A DNA stretch of 64,000 nt from Brachypodium distachyon (Eukaryota; Streptophyta; Magnoliopsida; Poales; Poaceae): NCBI RefSeq assembly GCF_000005505.3, contig NC_016134.3, positions 24,255,584 to 24,319,583 on the forward strand, in the 5' to 3' direction. Each line of letters starts with the position of its first letter. Within the stretch, counting starts at the first letter, position 1. A program made the position numbers and the translations under genes. Below the pieces are notes generated by a model. That model worked only from the letters and a program-made list of their open reading frames with translations, had not been told where the DNA came from and made no database searches. Below are positions 44,192-56,569 of the stretch, in pieces.

Positions 44192-44976
44192 TTTTTTTTA
44201 GAATCTCCTGTAACTTTATTCAAACTCAAAACATTACGGGTACAGTGCTTCGGATCATGGACAAAAGAAACTACAAAGTAACCCCTATGAGTAAGAATTA
44301 CAATGAAATCTTTTGAAAACATATTCTCCGTAGCATCAATTTTTGCAACACGAAATACTCTTCATACTTTAGCAAAAGAACTGCAATTAGACTGGAGTGG
44401 CAACATCGCCACTCGTAACCCTGCACGAATTTGATTATCTTTAAAGGTTTCAGAAAGCCCCTTGAGTCGTCCATCTAAAAAGATGAGAAGCCGTGAGCAT
44501 TGAACATACTTGGGCCGGGGTTGATCCCACATGATCTTCACGAAAACGCCAGAGAAAGACTCCAAAGTCACCAAAGTATCATGACACACTGACAAAAACT
44601 CATCAAATCCGTATGAACAGCTCTGCGAGGACATAAACTCAAAATCCGCGTGATCGGACACATCGAATCCGCGGTGAGTAAAACTTTTTGGCCCCGTGGC
44701 ACTGCGCAATAAGGCACCGCCGCAGCAGAGGAAAAACCAGAATACCTTTATTCTCGACGGCATCGCACCCTCCGTCGTAACGTTGCCGATGAAGATCACA
44801 AGACTCGTAATAGTAAAAACTTCTAAAAACACCCGGTAATACCCGAGATTCCCCCCACCTCGCAGCGCCAAGATGGCGACAGGAGGTGAGGGGAACCGGT
44901 GAATCCGGACGGTGCTCTACCTCAAAACTCTAAGTTTTCTCCCTCTCCTTCTCCCTGGCGGCGATAGCGTACCTAA
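44192..44976 (-). mobile_element. Full retroposon (non-LTR or retrocopy) with poly(A) and target duplication
   Basis: On the minus strand it runs from about 44976 to an A-rich tail at about 44192-44201, preceded by GAATAAAG, a polyadenylation-like signal. CGTTTTACTTT lies at 44180-44190. The matching CGTTTTA (44977-44983) continues as CTTTTTTT only after removing a later Stowaway at 44984-45096. It carries one main frame (44871-44362). Confidence 0.65.
44362..44871 (-). CDS. 169-codon frame in the retroposon, unrecognised
   Basis: Starts MALRGGGNLGYYRVF and ends SNCSSFAKV. The N-terminal third is hydrophobic (FTITSLVIFIGN, FWFFLCCGGALL) and the remainder is soluble-looking. The frame fills most of the retroposed unit. 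It may be the coding part of a retrocopied gene or an accessory LINE frame. I do not recognise it and have no evidence of expression. Confidence 0.3.
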   Translation of the reverse strand: MALRGGGNLGYYRVFLEVFTITSLVIFIGNVTTEGAMPSRIKVFWFFLCCGGALLRSATGPKSFTHRGFDVSDHADFEFMSSQSCSYGFDEFLSVCHDTLVTLESFSGVFVKIMWDQPRPKYVQCSRLLIFLDGRLKGLSETFKDNQIRAGLRVAMLPLQSNCSSFAKV

Positions 44977-44983
44977 CGTTTTA

Positions 44984-45096
44984 CTCCCTCTGATTCTAAA
45001 TTCTTGACTCAACTTTGCCAAAATATAAATGTATTTATTATTAAAAAGCGTCTAGATACATGTAATATTTCGACAACAATTTAGGATCGGAGGGAG
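44984..45096. mobile_element. Stowaway MITE
   Basis: CTCCCTCTGATTCTAAATTC and, inverted at the right end, CTCCCTCCGATCCTAAATT, flanked by TA (44982-44983 and 45097-45098), 113 bp. Confidence 0.9.
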
Positions 45097-45284
45097 TACT
45101 TTTTTTCCTTCCTTTCTTTGCCTCCGTGGGCTTCTTTTCTGTTTTTCTTTTTGGGCCGTGTCCCACCTGGCCCATATCTTAGCCACTGCCTCACCGAGCC
45201 CAACCGCTCGCTAGTCACGCATGGTGGCCACGTTCCCCCTCTGCTAAAAAAAAACTTCGTGAGAACTGATCAACTGAAGCACGA

Positions 45285-45331
45285 ACTCCATTCAATCCTT
45301 TCCTCAAAAAAAAAAAACTCCATTCAATCCT
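45285..45331 (+). repeat. Micro-retroposition: poly(A) tract between 15-bp direct repeats
   Basis: ACTCCATTCAATCCT is at 45285-45299 and 45317-45331, flanking a 17-bp insert TTCCTC plus A-run, here in plus orientation. Confidence 0.75.
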
Positions 45332-45339
45332 CTAGATTC

Positions 45340-45900
45340 CCAATTGAAGCCCGCCAAAGAAAACCCCATTCGCTCCTGAATTGGTACCGCGAGTGGGATG
45401 GCGTTGATTCGCTGTGGAATACCGGCAGCGGGCGGCGGTTGCTAGTCTGGGGCGATTCGGCGGGCCTGGAGCAAGAGCCGGCGGAGCAAGGGCGGGCCAC
45501 GGGTGCAGGAGCAGGAGCCGGCGGGGGTGAGGGCGAGCTGGGTCTGCGGCGATTCCCGGAGGTTGCTGCTGTGAACGGCGACTCCGGCAGGGAGTTTTTG
45601 GCGGCAGGCGGCGGCAGAGATTTCCGCCGGTTGAGGACGACGGCCCGGATCGAGGCGTGTCCGAGATCAGCCCACTTGGGATCGATTCCGGGTCGACTGA
45701 TTGGGCATCTGAAATAGGAACCCGCGGGCCGACCCTGGGCCGGAACCAACGGCGGCGGCGGGCCGGCCCGGTCTCTTCAACGCGCGTGTGTCGGCGGTGC
45801 GGGTCAAGTTTATTTTTTTCTGAATTACCTCTTTCATAATCTCGCAGCTTTTCTTCACGAGCGTAGATGGCCAATGGCCGGGCGGACGACATTGTAGCGA
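45340..45900. other. GC-rich open region, identity unclear
   Basis: Open on both strands. The plus frame 45118-45717 includes WYREWDGVDSLWNTGSGRR and Gly/Ala/Glu-rich runs. The minus frames are Pro/Arg-rich. It abuts the LINE 3' end at 45900. It may be a captured or LINE 5'-type sequence. I cannot choose a coding strand. Confidence 0.25.
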
Positions 45901-45904
45901 GAGT

Positions 45905-46735
45905 CGTGTTTTCTTTTGATTAAAGATGGCATTTTCTCCGATTTCATTAAAAGAAACAATATGTCTGTTATATAAAATAAATAAGTCCAATTTTAAGAGC
46001 TACACTAAGCAAACAGCAAGAAGGCTACCCCTACATTATTCCCCTACACATTGTTGTGCTCAGCAAACAAGACACTCTTCCTCGTCCAGCGATACAGAGA
46101 ATATGCAACAGGCCTACAGATTTTGTCAACGGCCCTAACCTTGAGATCGACAGAAGACCTCACATGTGACTTGCCACAGTCTGCGGGAGCATTTGCGAAG
46201 CGGTTCTCAAGTGGCGGGCTTATGAAAACCAGCCCAAAGATGAATAATAGAGCAGATGTTAAAATCACTACCGGAGGATCATAAGGTAACTTATTCTTAA
46301 AACAAGCATCCTTCCTTGTCTTCCAAAGAGTCCAAAGAACGGCTGCAACTCCAACTACCACGAGGTTTTCAACTTTCTTGCCAAACTAAATCAGCCAACA
46401 ATAAAGCAAGTCCTAAATAGAGACTGGATCTACAACAACATTAAAGCTAACTTGTACAGCATTCCAGACATATCTTGCCAAGACAGCATGAAAAGAACAA
46501 GTGGTCGATGGATTCTGTCTAGACCAGAAGGCACATCTCTCTTCCCCCTCCCACCCTTGAGATTTCAATACATCTATGGTAAGTACACTACCTCTGTAGA
46601 CCAGCCAAAGGAACACCATAATTTTCAGAGGCATTTCTACTCTCCAGAGAAAGAAGTATGGAAATCGAACATGGGACCGTTCAGTGCTCTGTACATCGAG
46701 CCTACTAAAAATCTCCCCTGGCATCAGGTTTCCAA
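45905..46735 (-). pseudogene. LINE 3' end with zinc-binding RT-associated domain remnant
   Basis: Minus-strand pieces read LWRVEMPLKIMVFLWLVYRG, LTIDVLKSQGWEGEERCAFW and, further on, VLWTLWKTRKDACFKNKLP. These match the zf-RVT region at the C-terminus of plant L1-type LINE pol proteins. The 3' end on the minus strand has TTTAATGAAATCGG, a hallmark of grass LINE 3' UTRs. Frames are broken and reverse transcriptase itself is absent, so it is a 5'-truncated dead copy. Confidence 0.7.
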
Positions 46736-47051
46736 TACAGCTTGTAATCTCCCCCGGTTATCATGTACCGAGTGTCGGTACACGAGGTTTTATCAGGTTC
46801 GACTCTCCACGTGGAGATAAAGATCTACATCTTGTTTGATTGCATTGATCTTGATTGTAGCGATTACAAGCTGTGATTCTTGTGTAGGCTCGGAATCTAA
46901 TTCTATGATCTATTGTCGATTGTAATAAGCTATAAAATTGTGTGCCTCGGGGCAGCCCCTGATGGCCTTATATACTTGGCCAATCTAGCTTACAAGTAGA
47001 ATTCCTAGCGGGACTCAACAAGATGCTTGTGATGGGGTAATGGAACTATAT
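46736..47051. other. Repeat-like DNA, family not defined
   Basis: Contains GTACCGAGTGTCGGTACACG and CACGTGGAGATAAAGATCTAC, a texture known from grass LTRs, but I see no termini. Confidence 0.3.
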
Positions 47052-47059
47052 ATTATGAT

Positions 47060-47262
47060 CAAGGGCGGAGCTAGAGGAAAAAGCATCCGAGTGCACTCTT
47101 TAAAGTTCAATACTTCCTGGGACGCCTAGACAGCTTGGCCTGATGCACACTTCCTAATAATCCCTAGTGCACTAGCTAATTGCAGGGTATAGTTAGCATT
47201 AGAAATTTTGTTTGACCCCTGGTGCATGTGACCTAGGGAGCCAACAAGTAGGTCCGCCCCTG
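47060..47262. mobile_element. hAT-type MITE
   Basis: Ends CAAGGGCGGAGCTAG and, inverted, CAGGGGCGGACCTAC. The 8-bp duplication ATTATGAT is at 47052-47059 and 47263-47270. 203 bp, non-coding. Same end type as 51555-51721. Confidence 0.85.
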
Positions 47263-47369
47263 ATTATGATAACCCTAAACTGTCTTCATATGTTACATTA
47301 CACTCTCAAAAGTTGCAATCATGTTTTGTCTTTTATCTATTTAAATAAACACTCAAATCCATGTTTTGT

Positions 47370-48255
47370 TTATCGTCTTTATGCTCGAGGATAAGTATAG
47401 ACTAAGTTTGGGGGCGTTGATTATGTAAAATGCATACATGAACTTTGACGTTTATAATGCCATATTCCATCATAATTGTATCGCATTATGAGTTATTACC
47501 ATGGTTTTCAATGATTTGGGAAACTTCCCATGAGTTCTCATTATTTTGATATTTAATTATGGAAAGAAGGAAAACCTCTTTTAAGTGTTTTTAACATTCT
47601 AGGAGCTACGGGACTCGAAAAAGGGCACGATCAGTGGCCACGGTTCAGAAATTTTGAGATGCCTCCAGCAAGTCAAAGCAGGCCATCAGGGTATCAACAG
47701 AATGCAAATGGGGCCCCACGGTGCACACCCCCTCCAGGCGCGACGTGCGGCCCACCACGGCCTTCCCTGCCCCTTTTGCCTTCGCTCATTCGTGTGCAGC
47801 TTTGTCTTGACCTAAAACCATCCATATATACCCCCAATAAATTTAATTCGTGACATACGGCGACGAAGAGAGGAAACACAATAACAGAGATCTACAGGTA
47901 AAGACATGTTTTCCCTCGGAGCTTTTCATCTCTTATAAGCAAACACACACACGCCACGAGCTTGACCTCTTGAAGCATAGAGGATTGGGCTTTCTCTGAA
48001 AAGAGTCACTTTTGTTTACATTTTACTTGCTTTACTTTACTACACTTTAAATTCCTCTACTCTAGTAGTTTATTTCTACAAGTTAAAGAAACCTTGCATC
48101 CGTTAATTTATTGGATCGCATAAACGGCCGTATAAGTGGCTTATAAATAATTAGAGAATAGATAGTTACCTTCTGCTCCTTGTGGGTTCGACACCAGTAC
48201 TTATCAAAAGGTACTACATTGATTCCTACACTCGTGTGGGTATCAATATTCTACA
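47370..48255 (+). mobile_element. Possible gypsy (Tat/Athila-like) polypurine tract and LTR remnant
   Basis: GACTAAGTTTGGGGGCG followed by TTGATTATG resembles the polypurine tract and LTR start of non-chromoviral gypsy elements. TTGTGGGTTCGACACCAGTAC near 48180 resembles the conserved LTR end of that group. No coding frame remains and the boundaries are approximate. Confidence 0.4.
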
Positions 48256-48726
48256 TATACAAATTTGTGATTTTATGCACAAAACACAAATCAAGTGTAT
48301 ATTTTGACGAAATTACAAAGTGTAAAATACATTTATACTTACACTAGAAAAAGAATCAAAGCTTCACAATATGATTTTTTTTCAAATTATAGGGACCGTG
48401 TAGCCAGGAGCCAAAAGTCCATGTCCGAAGGAAAACTACTTCTCTCTCTACCCAAACGTATAGAAGAAAACCTTGAGCTTCCAGACATGGTCGCATCATC
48501 TCTTCCATGTCTTCGAAAGCTCTTTAGAGCATCATATCTTCCATGTCTTCCAACTCTTTGGTCGTCGAGCCAAGTGGAGTTGGGCTGTCTGTTTCGGCGA
48601 GAGCATATCAGGTGCACCAAGCCCATTGGTGCACCCGTACGTTGAAGCAACCAGAGCCGCCATATGGAAAATGAAGGGTCCAGATCAAAACAACGAAGGA
48701 ATTCACATGTTTTATGTTTAGTCCCT
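48256..48726. other. Intergenic DNA
   Basis: No gene recognised. ATCTTCCATGTCTTC is directly repeated near 48502 and 48535. Confidence 0.4.
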
Positions 48727-51700
48727 TAAGTTAGTTGTGAATCAACTCGCGCTCCACTGCTCGTTAGTGTTTCTTGGACTTGGGGGTGGATTTAAATAGA
48801 ACTGAAGGGTGTGAATGGAAAAGAACACTATAGAAGAGTGGAGCATAGGTTGATTCGCGATAAACTTAAGGGCCTAGATGTAAAACGACAATTGGTTATG
48901 TTTGATCTAAACTTGGCCCTTGCTTTTCCATCCAACGGTCCATGTGGATTGGACACACAGGGTGCACCAAATGTCCCAGTGCACCTGATACGCCCTCCTA
49001 TTTCGGCAACTATACACGTGTCCAAGACTGTCAAGAAACCCGGTCTACTCCCTCATAATTGCATTTAAATCTATGAGCTGGCTGATGACAACTAGCGAAT
49101 CATTGTGCCATCTGTTGATTTTTCAAATCGCTTTGATCTATTTGACGATCTTGGGAACGATTGTACAAAAGCAAATGTTCCCCTTGGTAGAAAGAAACGC
49201 CTGGTTAAATTTCCACCAAACCGTCCTCTCTCGGCTAGTACTTATGCATTTGTCCTCGAATTTGGCTTAAATAGGGTTCTCCAAATTATCCGCAACATCC
49301 GTAAGTTTTGTTCTCTCGCATGCCCTTTCATGTTTGTGTTGAAAGTTTTGGGAGAGATGGATTTAGACTACTTGAATTCCAGCTTTGTGCATGATTTGGT
49401 TGTGTTTATTATTATCTTCTCACATAGATCTAATATGTCCTCTGCGTTTCGTAGGATCGTGAAGCAGGTTGGGAAGCCCGTTGACGTTGTAGAAAGACAT
49501 CATATCTTCGTTCTGAGTTCAGAGGTGAGAACTTTGTTCCGATATGTTTTTCACGTTATGTTCTTGTAATATAGATCTGATGTCGCTTTAGTTCTTTGTT
49601 ATATCAATACAAGGTAAATTTGCACTTATCAAAAGGAAGATGAACTACCAAGTTCTAGTGCAAACTCTCTTTTGGTCCTTCGTTCATGCAAATTTACGTG
49701 TTTAATTTCTCGCCCTTGATATGCAACAATTGGTTGGGAAAGGATAAAACCTGATAGATGAGTCCTTCAAGAGCGCCTAGGATTCATGAATGAAATTGGT
49801 CTAAACGTCTCGTTTTCATCGACTTATTCATTATTCATCTAAGGATAAACAAACTTGTGATGATGCTTTGCCATTGTTTGGTTGATTGGATTTGATCTAT
49901 GTAATATGGTTCCTAGGTTCTTGTCTGAGTGAAGATAATCAAGTGGAAAACTAGACAGTTTACATCCTGTAACTACTAAATTGATTCAAAATCACCCACA
50001 AGATTGTGTCATGTAGTATTTTTGTCATGCTTGCAGTTACAATCATTTGATTTTTATGGTGCGGATCATTACGTACATTGTGGTCAACAATCCTTGTATG
50101 CACACCAGCACACTTGCCCATGTAATCATTTAAGACCATTGAATGTGCAAGCTGAAGATAAATATATTTTGAATTTGGTGATATTTTATAAATTTGATGA
50201 ACTTTTCCTCCTTGGAATAGCACACAAGTTGTTTTGAAGTCCTTGCATATCAGAATTCAGAACACATGGAGTAAACTAGAAATAAGATGAGACTGTAAAG
50301 TTGTTTTCTTGAGAAAAGCTAATGCCCATGAGTTATGAAAAAGAAAAACTATTCCAGTGTTTAGCCATTATTTATGCAAATTCATAGGTGTTTAATTATT
50401 TCATTGATCAGCGTATGATTTAAAATATTTTTTAGGTGAGGATTGATTGCAAAGATTAAACCCACAACACACTCCCAATTAAATAAAATTATTGTGCATT
50501 ATTATATTAATTGTCGCAATTAAATACAATTAGTATACATCACTCATTTTAACCGGCAATATCAATGTGTCATCATTGTATTTAATATTTTGGGAGCAAA
50601 TAATTATTGCACATTATTATATTAATTTTCTCAATTAAATACAATTAGTATACATCACTCATTTTAACGGGCAATATCAATGCGTCATCAAAGAGTGTAA
50701 TTATTTGTCATCAAGTTGTATAATTAAAATTGTCCCTATGTCACACAAACAAACAGCAACTACACTCACGTAGATAAGAAGAATGCTGTGTGGGGCCAAA
50801 CATAGAGGCGCTGCTCGCTGCAACTGACATCAAGAGCTGCCACGATGCAGGAGGAAGCCATACCTTCTAAGGATCCAATCAGGTTTCTACGTTAGGAGAC
50901 ATTCATGTTTTTCCATTAGAAGTCCTAGTCTTGGATTATATTAGAAGTCGTGTGTATTTTCCACAAGCGAAAGAGAAGATAAAACATTTTCATGGACGGC
51001 ATTCTCCAAACAAAGAAGAACAACTAGCAAAGTTAAGGATAACTAGGTGGGAGACTACGTCGTCTTCTATGCTTATGCTGGGAGAACACCTCACCGATCG
51101 TCTCTTCTTCCAATTATGCAACGTGTAACCATCTGTCGGCCATCGTACCGTGAAAGCAAAAATTAACGAACCAAGTGTGTACATGACATATCACTTGTTG
51201 GCGAGAAGACATTTTCCTCTTGTCATATATCACACCATTTATGCATGGCCATGAGGACCAACAAAAACTAGACATGCACACTAACCAAGATTTGGATCTT
51301 GGATCATAGTATACCAATACCCAGGAGCCAATAGCAAAATGGCACAGCAGCCGCTCTGAAATCCCTGATCGCTAGTAGCTTACTGGCCGGCGTGCAGAAA
51401 CATACACATGTGGATCGCCTGGATCGCCGGCCTGCACCTGCAGTGTTCCTGCATGCAGGGAAATTATCTTTACCAACATTCCAAAATAAATTAGTGTCAA
51501 GATGAGCAAATGAACCGCAAAAACACAAAAGGGCGTCAAAAAGGTGCTTGCGATCATAGGCGCAGCCAGGCCCCAGGCAACACGGGCCACGGCCTAGGGC
51601 GTGGCCAAAATTTTCAAGCTAAAAAAGAAAAGAAATTAGGTTTGGCATGGGGTGTCGTGGCCCACTGGCCCAAGCCAGCTAGCCCAGCCCAGGGCGTGAG

Positions 51701-51899
51701 CAATTCATGACTCCGCCCCTGCTTGCGATGAAGTTTAAGTCAGAATAAAGCAGCTAGTAGTGAAGAATAAAGTGATGGCTATGCGCCAAGATGAGAGACA
51801 GAACAAAAAACGAAAATCAAGAAAAGAAAATACATGAACACACAATTCCAGAGAGAGAGAAAAGCTAAGAATCCACCAGGCATCTCTAATCTTTTCTAG
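48727..51899 (+). repeat. Tandem duplication, unit A
   Basis: From GTTGTGAATCAACTCGCG to GGCATCTCTAATC, repeated head to tail in 51900-54510. Relative to unit B it has about 400 extra bases at 49590-50000 and at 50838-51247, plus a hAT MITE. It holds a frame at 49105-49569 (VPSVDFSNRFDLFDDLGND) that I do not recognise. It has no ATG start and is interrupted by a stop in unit B. Confidence 0.85.
51555..51721. mobile_element. hAT-type MITE in unit A
   Basis: Ends CATAGGCGCAGCCAG and, inverted, CAGGGGCGGAGTCATG. The 8-bp duplication CTTGCGAT is at 51547-51554 and 51722-51729. Unit B has the empty site (GGTGCTTGCGATGAAG, about 54327). Confidence 0.9.
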
Positions 51900-54510
51900 T
51901 TTGTTGTGAATCAACTCGCGCTCCACTGCTCTTTTGTGTTTCTTGGACTGGGGGGGGGGGGGTGGATTTAAATAGAACTGAAGGGTGTGAATGGAAAAGA
52001 ACATTATAGAAGAGTGGAGCGTTGGTTGATTCACGATAAACTTAAGGGCCTAGAAGTAAAATGGCAAATGGTTATGTTTGATCTAAACTTGGCCCTTGTT
52101 TTTCCATCCAACGGTCCACGTGGATCGGGCGCACCAAATGGCCCAGTGCACCTGATACGCCCTCCTATTTCGGCAACTACACGTGTCCAAGACCTACCAG
52201 AAACCCGGTCTACTCACTCATAATTGCATTTAAATCTATGAGCTGGCTGATGACAACTAGCGAATCATTGTGCCATCTGTTGATTTTTCAAATCGCTTTG
52301 ATCTATTTGACGATCTTGGAAACGATTGTATAAAAGCATATGTTCCCCTTGGTAGAAAGAAACGCCTGGTTAAATTTCCAGCAAACCGTCCTCTCTCGGC
52401 TAGTACTTATGCATCTGTCCTCGAACTTGGCGTAAATTGGGTTCTCCAAAGTATCCGCAACATCCGTAAGTTTTGTTCTCTCGCATGCCCTTTCATGTTT
52501 GTGTTGATAGTTTAGGGAGAGATGGATTTAGACTACTTGAATTCCAGCTTTGTGCATGATTTGGTTGTGTTTATTACTGTCTTCTCACATAGATCTAATA
52601 TGTCCTATGCGTTTCATAGGATCGTGGAGCAGTTTGGCAAGCCCGTTGACGTTGTAGAAAGATATCATATCTTCGTTCTGAGTTTAGAGGTGAGAACTTT
52701 GTTCCGATATGTTTTTCCCTTTATGTTCTTGGATAATATAGATCTGATGCCGCTCTAGTTCTTTGTGTCATCTAGTATTTTTTTTTCATGCTTGCGGTTA
52801 CAATCATTTGATTTTTATGGTGCGGATCATTACGTTCATTGTGTTCAACTATTCTTGTATACACACCAGCACACTTGCCCATGTAATCATTTAGAACCAT
52901 TGAACGTCCAAGGCGAAGATAAATATATTTTGAATTTGGTGATATTTTATAAATTGTATGAACTTTTCCTCCTTCGAAATCGCACACGAGTTGTTTTGAA
53001 GTCCTTGCATATCAGCATTCAGAAACATGGAGTAAACTAGAAATAAGATGAGACTGTAAAGTTGTTTTCTTGAGAAAAGCTAATGCCCAATGAGTTAGGA
53101 AAAATAAAAATTATTTCAGCGTTTAGCCATTATTTATGCAAATTAATAGGTGTTTAATTATTTCATTGATCAGCGTATGATTTAAAATATTTTTTAGGTG
53201 AGGATTGATTGCAAAGATTAAACCCACACGGCACACTCCCAACTAATTAAAATTATTGTGCATTATTATATTAATTTTCACAATTAAATACAATTAGTAT
53301 ACATCACTCATTTTAACTAGCGATATCAATGCGTCATCATTGTATTAATATTTAGGGAGCAAATAATTATTGTACATTATTATATTAATTTTCTCAATTA
53401 AATACAATTAGTATACATCACTCATTTCAATACGTCATCAAACAGTGTAATTGTTTGTCCCTATGTCACGCACACAAACAGCAACTATCCTCGCCTAGAT
53501 AAGAAGAATGTTGTGTGGGGCCAAACATAAAGGCGCCGCTAGCTGCAACTGGCATGAGGACCAACAAAAACTAGACATGCACACTAACCAAGATTTGGGA
53601 TCTTGGATCATAGTATACCAATACCCAGGAGCCAATTGCAAATTGGCACAGCAGCCGCTCTGAAATCCCTGAACGCTAACTCACTGGCCGGCGTGTAGAA
53701 ACGTACACATGTCGATGGCCGGCCTGCACTTGCAGTGTTCCTGCATGCAGGGAAATAATCTTTTGCACTCGTACAAGTCCAGCTTTATTTGTTGGCAGCA
53801 AGTCAAAGATGTGTCGTGGCCTGCACCGCCGCAGCCAATCCACATCGGCACGATTTACTTGCGCAATTATACGTTGATTTAGTACCTGTTCGAGTATTAT
53901 TTTGTTTCTTTTGAAATTTCAACCAGCGCATATGTAGGAGTAAATAGTAAACAGTTCCATGGACTTGTGCTGGGCAGTACTGGCCCAATCTTGGACGGTG
54001 GAGTACTGTACTACGATGGGCCTGAACCGGACCTGAGTCCAGCAATGTATGTACACCAAGTTTGACCAAAGCCCAATATTGCTTAAGTCTATTTTTAGAC
54101 CACAAGCATCACCCTAACAGAAAGATATGTATGCACTGTACTGTTGCAAGTCAACAAGCTTTACATGCATCACCCTAACAGAAAGGAATGAAAGAAAATA
54201 ATGTCTTCAAGTCACACACGGGTGCCTAGGTACTGCTGTCTCCTTTTACCAACATTCCGAAACCCATAAAAATTAATGTCAAGATGAGCAAATGAACCGA
54301 AAAAACACAAAAGGGCGTCAAAAGGTGCTTGCGATGAAGTTTAAGTCAGAATAAAATAGCTAGTAGTGAAGAATAAAGTGATGGCTATGCGCAAAGATGA
54401 GAGACAAAATAAAAAAGAAATTCAAGAAAAAAAATGCATGAGCACATAAACCCAGAGGGAGAGAAAAGCTAAGGATCCAGGCATCTCTAATCCTTTCCCG
54501 TTGAGCAAGA
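51900..54510 (+). repeat. Tandem duplication, unit B
   Basis: Directly abuts unit A. A run of 12 G at about 51950 replaces five G of unit A. The frame matching 49105-49569 has a TAG at about 52513. About 480 bases at 53763-54240 are absent from unit A and hold no recognised gene, though CATCACCCTAACAGAAAG occurs twice there (about 54107 and 54168). Confidence 0.85.
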
Positions 54511-56569
54511 GAGATATTCTTGGATGATCCAGCCTTATATTGTTCCCAAAGACCATATCTAGGATGAACATTCCTCGTGATCTAGGGGGACATTCAGTTG
54601 ATAGAAAGAAAAAGGAGGGTGTCTTGTTTGCTGTACCTTAAAGATGATCATTCTGTGAGGCACTTTGCATGTCCAGCAGACCAGCACCACTTCATAATAT
54701 TCACCACCAAAAGAAGTGATTAGGACCTTTCTCCCCACAGGGGAAAGGGAATCTTATTCCTCCGAGGTGATCATTAGTTTAATCTCATCATGTTTGCATA
54801 TGCCCTAATCCCAAGTGCAGCTGTGTGCATGCGTGTGTTGTTAAAAAAGACTTTGGCAATTTTATTTCTTTCGGAAGAGAATGTTGTGCCGTTAGAGGGG
54901 CATCACCACGCTATCACTAGTCACTAGTTTCTAGGCATTCAGACAGGCAAACAGACAAAGAAAAAAAGTTGCAGGATCCAAGACTAGTATTAAGTGGGCC
55001 TAATGACAGTAATATCTTTGCACACCCCAAGGTGATGATGCATGGAGTACAGTAGGTGCTAGCTCCAAATTCATCATGATAGATGGCCAAATGATAAGAA
55101 TCTCCGAGATGGCATCTTGTGGATGCAGAGAGTCAGCTAACAGTAGGCCATGCTTAATTAGGACATACAAGTCACTCTAATCAGGGGTGCTGCCGTGCAC
55201 ATGCTGGCCCAAAGGGGAAAGTTGTAGACTGATTATTCTTTTTCTTTTTCTTTTTTTAAGACGCCCCCTAATCTGTTCGTTAATTGCTGGTGTCACTGAC
55301 ATATCTGCTGTTAGCCTCCAGAGCATGCACATTCCAGTGCTGTTTTTTTTTCCGAAAAAGGCAGGAGCTCTGCCATGTAATATTAGAAGAAAAAAAATAT
55401 AGGTACAAGAATCATTTTTTTGCCGAGAATTCCAGTGCTGTTATTTTTTATGCTTGCACATTTCCAGGAAGCATCAGATGATTGGTTAGTGGTGGTCACG
55501 GGGGGTATCCTTAGGAGAGGGGGTGTGGTGGTCAACTCTTAGGGCACAATGATGATACAGACAAACCCACTATGCTCTGCTACAACCTGACGACTGAGCC
55601 TGATAATACTGTTACTTACAACTTTCTTTTAGTACTCCAATGTAGAAACATATGCATCCAGCTTAATTCTTTTTTCATAACCTTATGCCAATATATAGGA
55701 GAACATGAGTTAGGTTTGGATAGTTTTTGTTATGAATTTTGTAAGTACCCATTCATTGGTGAATTATGCAGAGTGTTATACCCATTGCTGACACTTATAT
55801 ACTACATTCTCTTAGTTATACTTACTGCCCCATGATTTCTTTCTTGCTAATTCCATCTTGTATGCATGAGGATTCTTATTTCTTTTGTGCTTACTGAATT
55901 TGGTTGACATGCTATTTCTAAATGCCACGTCTTTTTCTCTTGAAACATACATGTTATACCTCAATAGTTTCAGCAATGTTTTTCTTTTCTTCAATTTACC
56001 ATGAAGTTCTACAATGATTGATATATATGGACTTAAATTTTCATGTGGTTGCAATGTGCTTAATTTAATATGTACTGGCGTTACTTTAAGAGCATACGCA
56101 AATTAGATGTTTTTTTCAGTTTTCTTTCACATCAAGCATGTAAAACTGGTAGGTATACTTGTAAATGTGAAAATAGTTTCTTCAGTTGTGTTAGTCGAAC
56201 ATGATAACTTGCATTACTAGTTTTAAAAATCCAACTATATATGTTTTGTGTCATGTGAAGAAGCTAGTGTTCAAAATAGAATACATTTGTCTATGTGAAG
56301 AGGGAAAAAAAATTAGAAGCACCATGCATAGTATTAAAGTGATGCCGTTACATCCATCTCGTAGCAGCAGTTATGACCTGTGATCAGGGGAAACACTGTC
56401 CATGAATTGATGGGGTCGGACTATAGAATTTGATATTACGCTTGCTTATGCATGAGAATTAAATACCCAGCACAAGGGGTTTGTGATGGTATACATACTA
56501 GAGCCCATGAGGGGCATTAATTCCTAACTCGATCCATTCTTCTCAGTTCTTCAGGAAACCTCTAGCTAC
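54511..56569. other. Upstream region of the ZHD gene
   Basis: No gene recognised. It may contain distal regulatory DNA. A SINE-like insertion lies at 55345-55428. Confidence 0.4.
55331..55442 (-). mobile_element. SINE-like retroposon 3' end
   Basis: ATTCCAGTGCTGTT is at 55331-55344 and 55429-55442, flanking 84 bp. On the minus strand the insert ends GGCAGAGCTCCTGCC, TTTTTCGG and A-run, matching the tail layout of the insert at 20665-20746. Confidence 0.75.

Noticed and set aside
49105..49569. Open frame considered as a real gene
   Set aside because: No ATG start, nearly all differences to unit B are amino-acid changing, unit B has a stop, and the apparent GT-AG splice pair would create a TGA.
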